A DNA stretch of 64,000 bases from Latrodectus hesperus. Its lineage: Eukaryota; Arthropoda; Arachnida; Araneae; Theridiidae. Under the pieces are notes generated by a model. That model did not search any database, was not told the origin of the DNA, and saw nothing but the letters and a program-made list of their open reading frames with translations. The translations under genes were made by a program, and so were the position numbers. Shown in pieces: positions 60,137 to 64,000 of the stretch. Each line of letters starts with the position of its first letter. The stretch's first letter is position 1. The stretch spans positions 3,125,286 to 3,189,285 of the forward strand of contig JAJQOW010000014.1 in the NCBI GenBank assembly GCA_037975125.1, read 5' to 3'.

Positions 60137-61216
60137 ATGAGTCTTCCTAGGAAAGTTCACGGTGAATTGATCAAACTCTATTACCAAAATGGGATGAACG
60201 CTGCGGAAGCCTTGCGTGTGTATCGCCGCAATCATCGACAACGACGCGGCCCATGTACTCTGCAAGCTCTGCGTGATTTAGTGCGGAAATTCGAAGATAC
60301 AGGCTGCACCTGTGACAAACAGCGCTCCGGACGGCCAACTGTTTCTGAGGACGTTGTCATGGAAGTGCACCATACAGTGACTGCAGGACACACAGAAACC
60401 GCAAGAGGCATAGCGCGCGTGTTGGATATTCCGAACTCAATGGTCCGCAAGCTCTTGCGCTCGGTTCTTCACATGTTTCCCTATCGGTTCCAGCGCGTCC
60501 AGATGTTGGAGCCGGGTGACCCACAACAACGTCTGGACTTCGCAAATGCATTTTTGTTACGATATGATGCGGATAACGACTGGCCACTTCGCATACTATG
60601 GACGGACGAGGCGCATTTCACCTTAAATGGCAGCATTAACACAAAGAATTGTGTGCACTGGGGAGAGACGAATCCTCATGCTGTGGCGCCAGTACCATTA
60701 TTTGACGCCAAAGTGACTGCGTGGTGCGGCATTACAGCTACATTTGTTCTGGGCCCGTTCTTCTTTGAGAAAACGATCCCGACTGGCCCTGCAACATGTT
60801 CTGTAACGGGCCCTCGGTATGCAGCCATGCTGAAAAATTATGTCTTACCGGAGTTGCGTCGGCTGAATGCACTCAATGACATTGTTTGGATGCAAGATGG
60901 CGCACCTCCACATATAGTGAGGTCAGTTAAAAGGCTCTTGGATCAGCATTTTGGTGATCGCATCATCTCACGCTATTATCCTTTTCCGTGGCCTGTGCGA
61001 TCCCCAGATCTGACGCCTATGGATTTCTGGTTTTGGGGCTATCTCAAATCCAGAGTTTATCTGCGCAATCCTCAAACATTGTCGGACTTAAAGGATTCTA
61101 TACGGCGTGAGATTGGAAACATCCCACGTGCCATGTTGCGTGCAGCGACATTGTCCACCGTCTCCCGCATGCAATGCGTAATTGCCTGTGATGGCACTCA
61201 TGTGGAAAATGTTTGA
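60137..61216 (+). CDS. Mariner-like (DD41D-type) transposase, 359 aa, intact
   Basis: Cut-and-paste transposase that would bind the element's inverted repeats and move it to a TA target in the nucleus. Residues 1-50 form a first helix-turn-helix (KVHGELIKLYYQNGMNAAEA). RSGRPT at 63-68 is the linker of the GRPR type, and 85-110 form a second helix-turn-helix. Catalytic residues are Asp157 (LWTDEAHF), Asp254 (MQDGAPPH) and Asp296 (SPDLTPMDFW). Forty-one residues separate the last two, the spacing of DD41D mariners rather than the classical DD34D. A typical YLKSRVY block follows at 302-308. The length of 359 aa is normal for the family. The ATG at 60137 is chosen because it begins the conserved N-terminus and an in-frame extension upstream is not needed. 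AATAAA lies just after the stop (61221-61226). The frame has no stops and all three Asp residues are kept, so the protein could be active; that is inference. G+C content is well above the flanks. Confidence 0.93.
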   Translation: MSLPRKVHGELIKLYYQNGMNAAEALRVYRRNHRQRRGPCTLQALRDLVRKFEDTGCTCDKQRSGRPTVSEDVVMEVHHTVTAGHTETARGIARVLDIPNSMVRKLLRSVLHMFPYRFQRVQMLEPGDPQQRLDFANAFLLRYDADNDWPLRILWTDEAHFTLNGSINTKNCVHWGETNPHAVAPVPLFDAKVTAWCGITATFVLGPFFFEKTIPTGPATCSVTGPRYAAMLKNYVLPELRRLNALNDIVWMQDGAPPHIVRSVKRLLDQHFGDRIISRYYPFPWPVRSPDLTPMDFWFWGYLKSRVYLRNPQTLSDLKDSIRREIGNIPRAMLRAATLSTVSRMQCVIACDGTHVENV

Positions 61217-61220
61217 AATT

Positions 61221-61226
61221 AATAAA
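61221..61226 (+). terminator. Polyadenylation signal of the transposase gene
   Basis: AATAAA a few bases after the stop codon at 61214-61216, followed by a T-rich stretch. Confidence 0.55.
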
Positions 61227-61304
61227 GATTTTTTTCTCTATGTGTTATCATCATTGAGCAGTGTCTTGTCTCTGTCGTATGCATTATTCCTCCGTGCGCC
61301 TTGA

Positions 61305-64000
<2,696 letters not shown>

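Overview
This is A+T-rich eukaryotic DNA (about three quarters A+T by eye). It has long TA microsatellites, a BEL/Pao LTR retrotransposon, several Tc1/mariner-superfamily transposons, LINE pieces and tRNA-derived SINEs. That mix fits an arthropod. A chelicerate (spider-like) genome is my guess from the kind of elements, not something the sequence proves. I recognise no host gene, and the window reads as a gene desert or the inside of a very large intron. Nearly every long open frame is transposon coding sequence or a translation artefact of (TA)n.

Layout. 1-17476: mostly unique AT-rich DNA with a 26-bp tandem repeat (2562-2664), an old SINE (3985-4310), TA arrays and a 270-bp foldback element (10736-11005). 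17477-25330: a transposon cluster made of a decayed Tc1/mariner relic, a 338-bp TA array, and a BEL/Pao element (19042-25330; 136-bp LTRs, CATAT target duplication). A separate mariner-like element (19792-21388) sits inside the BEL gag. 25331-38476: mostly unique AT-rich DNA with TA arrays and hairpins. 38603-39905: a truncated relative of the nested mariner element. 41714-42009 and 58036-58300: two copies of one SINE family in opposite orientations. 46743-48900 and 54023-54798: a broken LINE reverse transcriptase and a separate LINE RNase H/C-terminal piece, the latter preceded by a CpG-rich 45-bp minisatellite. 55111-55945: a truncated Tc1 transposase. 59670-61600: the best preserved element, a mariner-like transposon with about 297-bp terminal inverted repeats and an uninterrupted 359-codon transposase with DD41D spacing.

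The genes do not form a pathway; they are independent mobile elements. The main pattern is physical: about half of the TA arrays directly abut a transposon end or a hairpin. The only plausibly functional protein gene is the 359-aa transposase at 60137-61216. I found no new host system, defence locus or CRISPR array.
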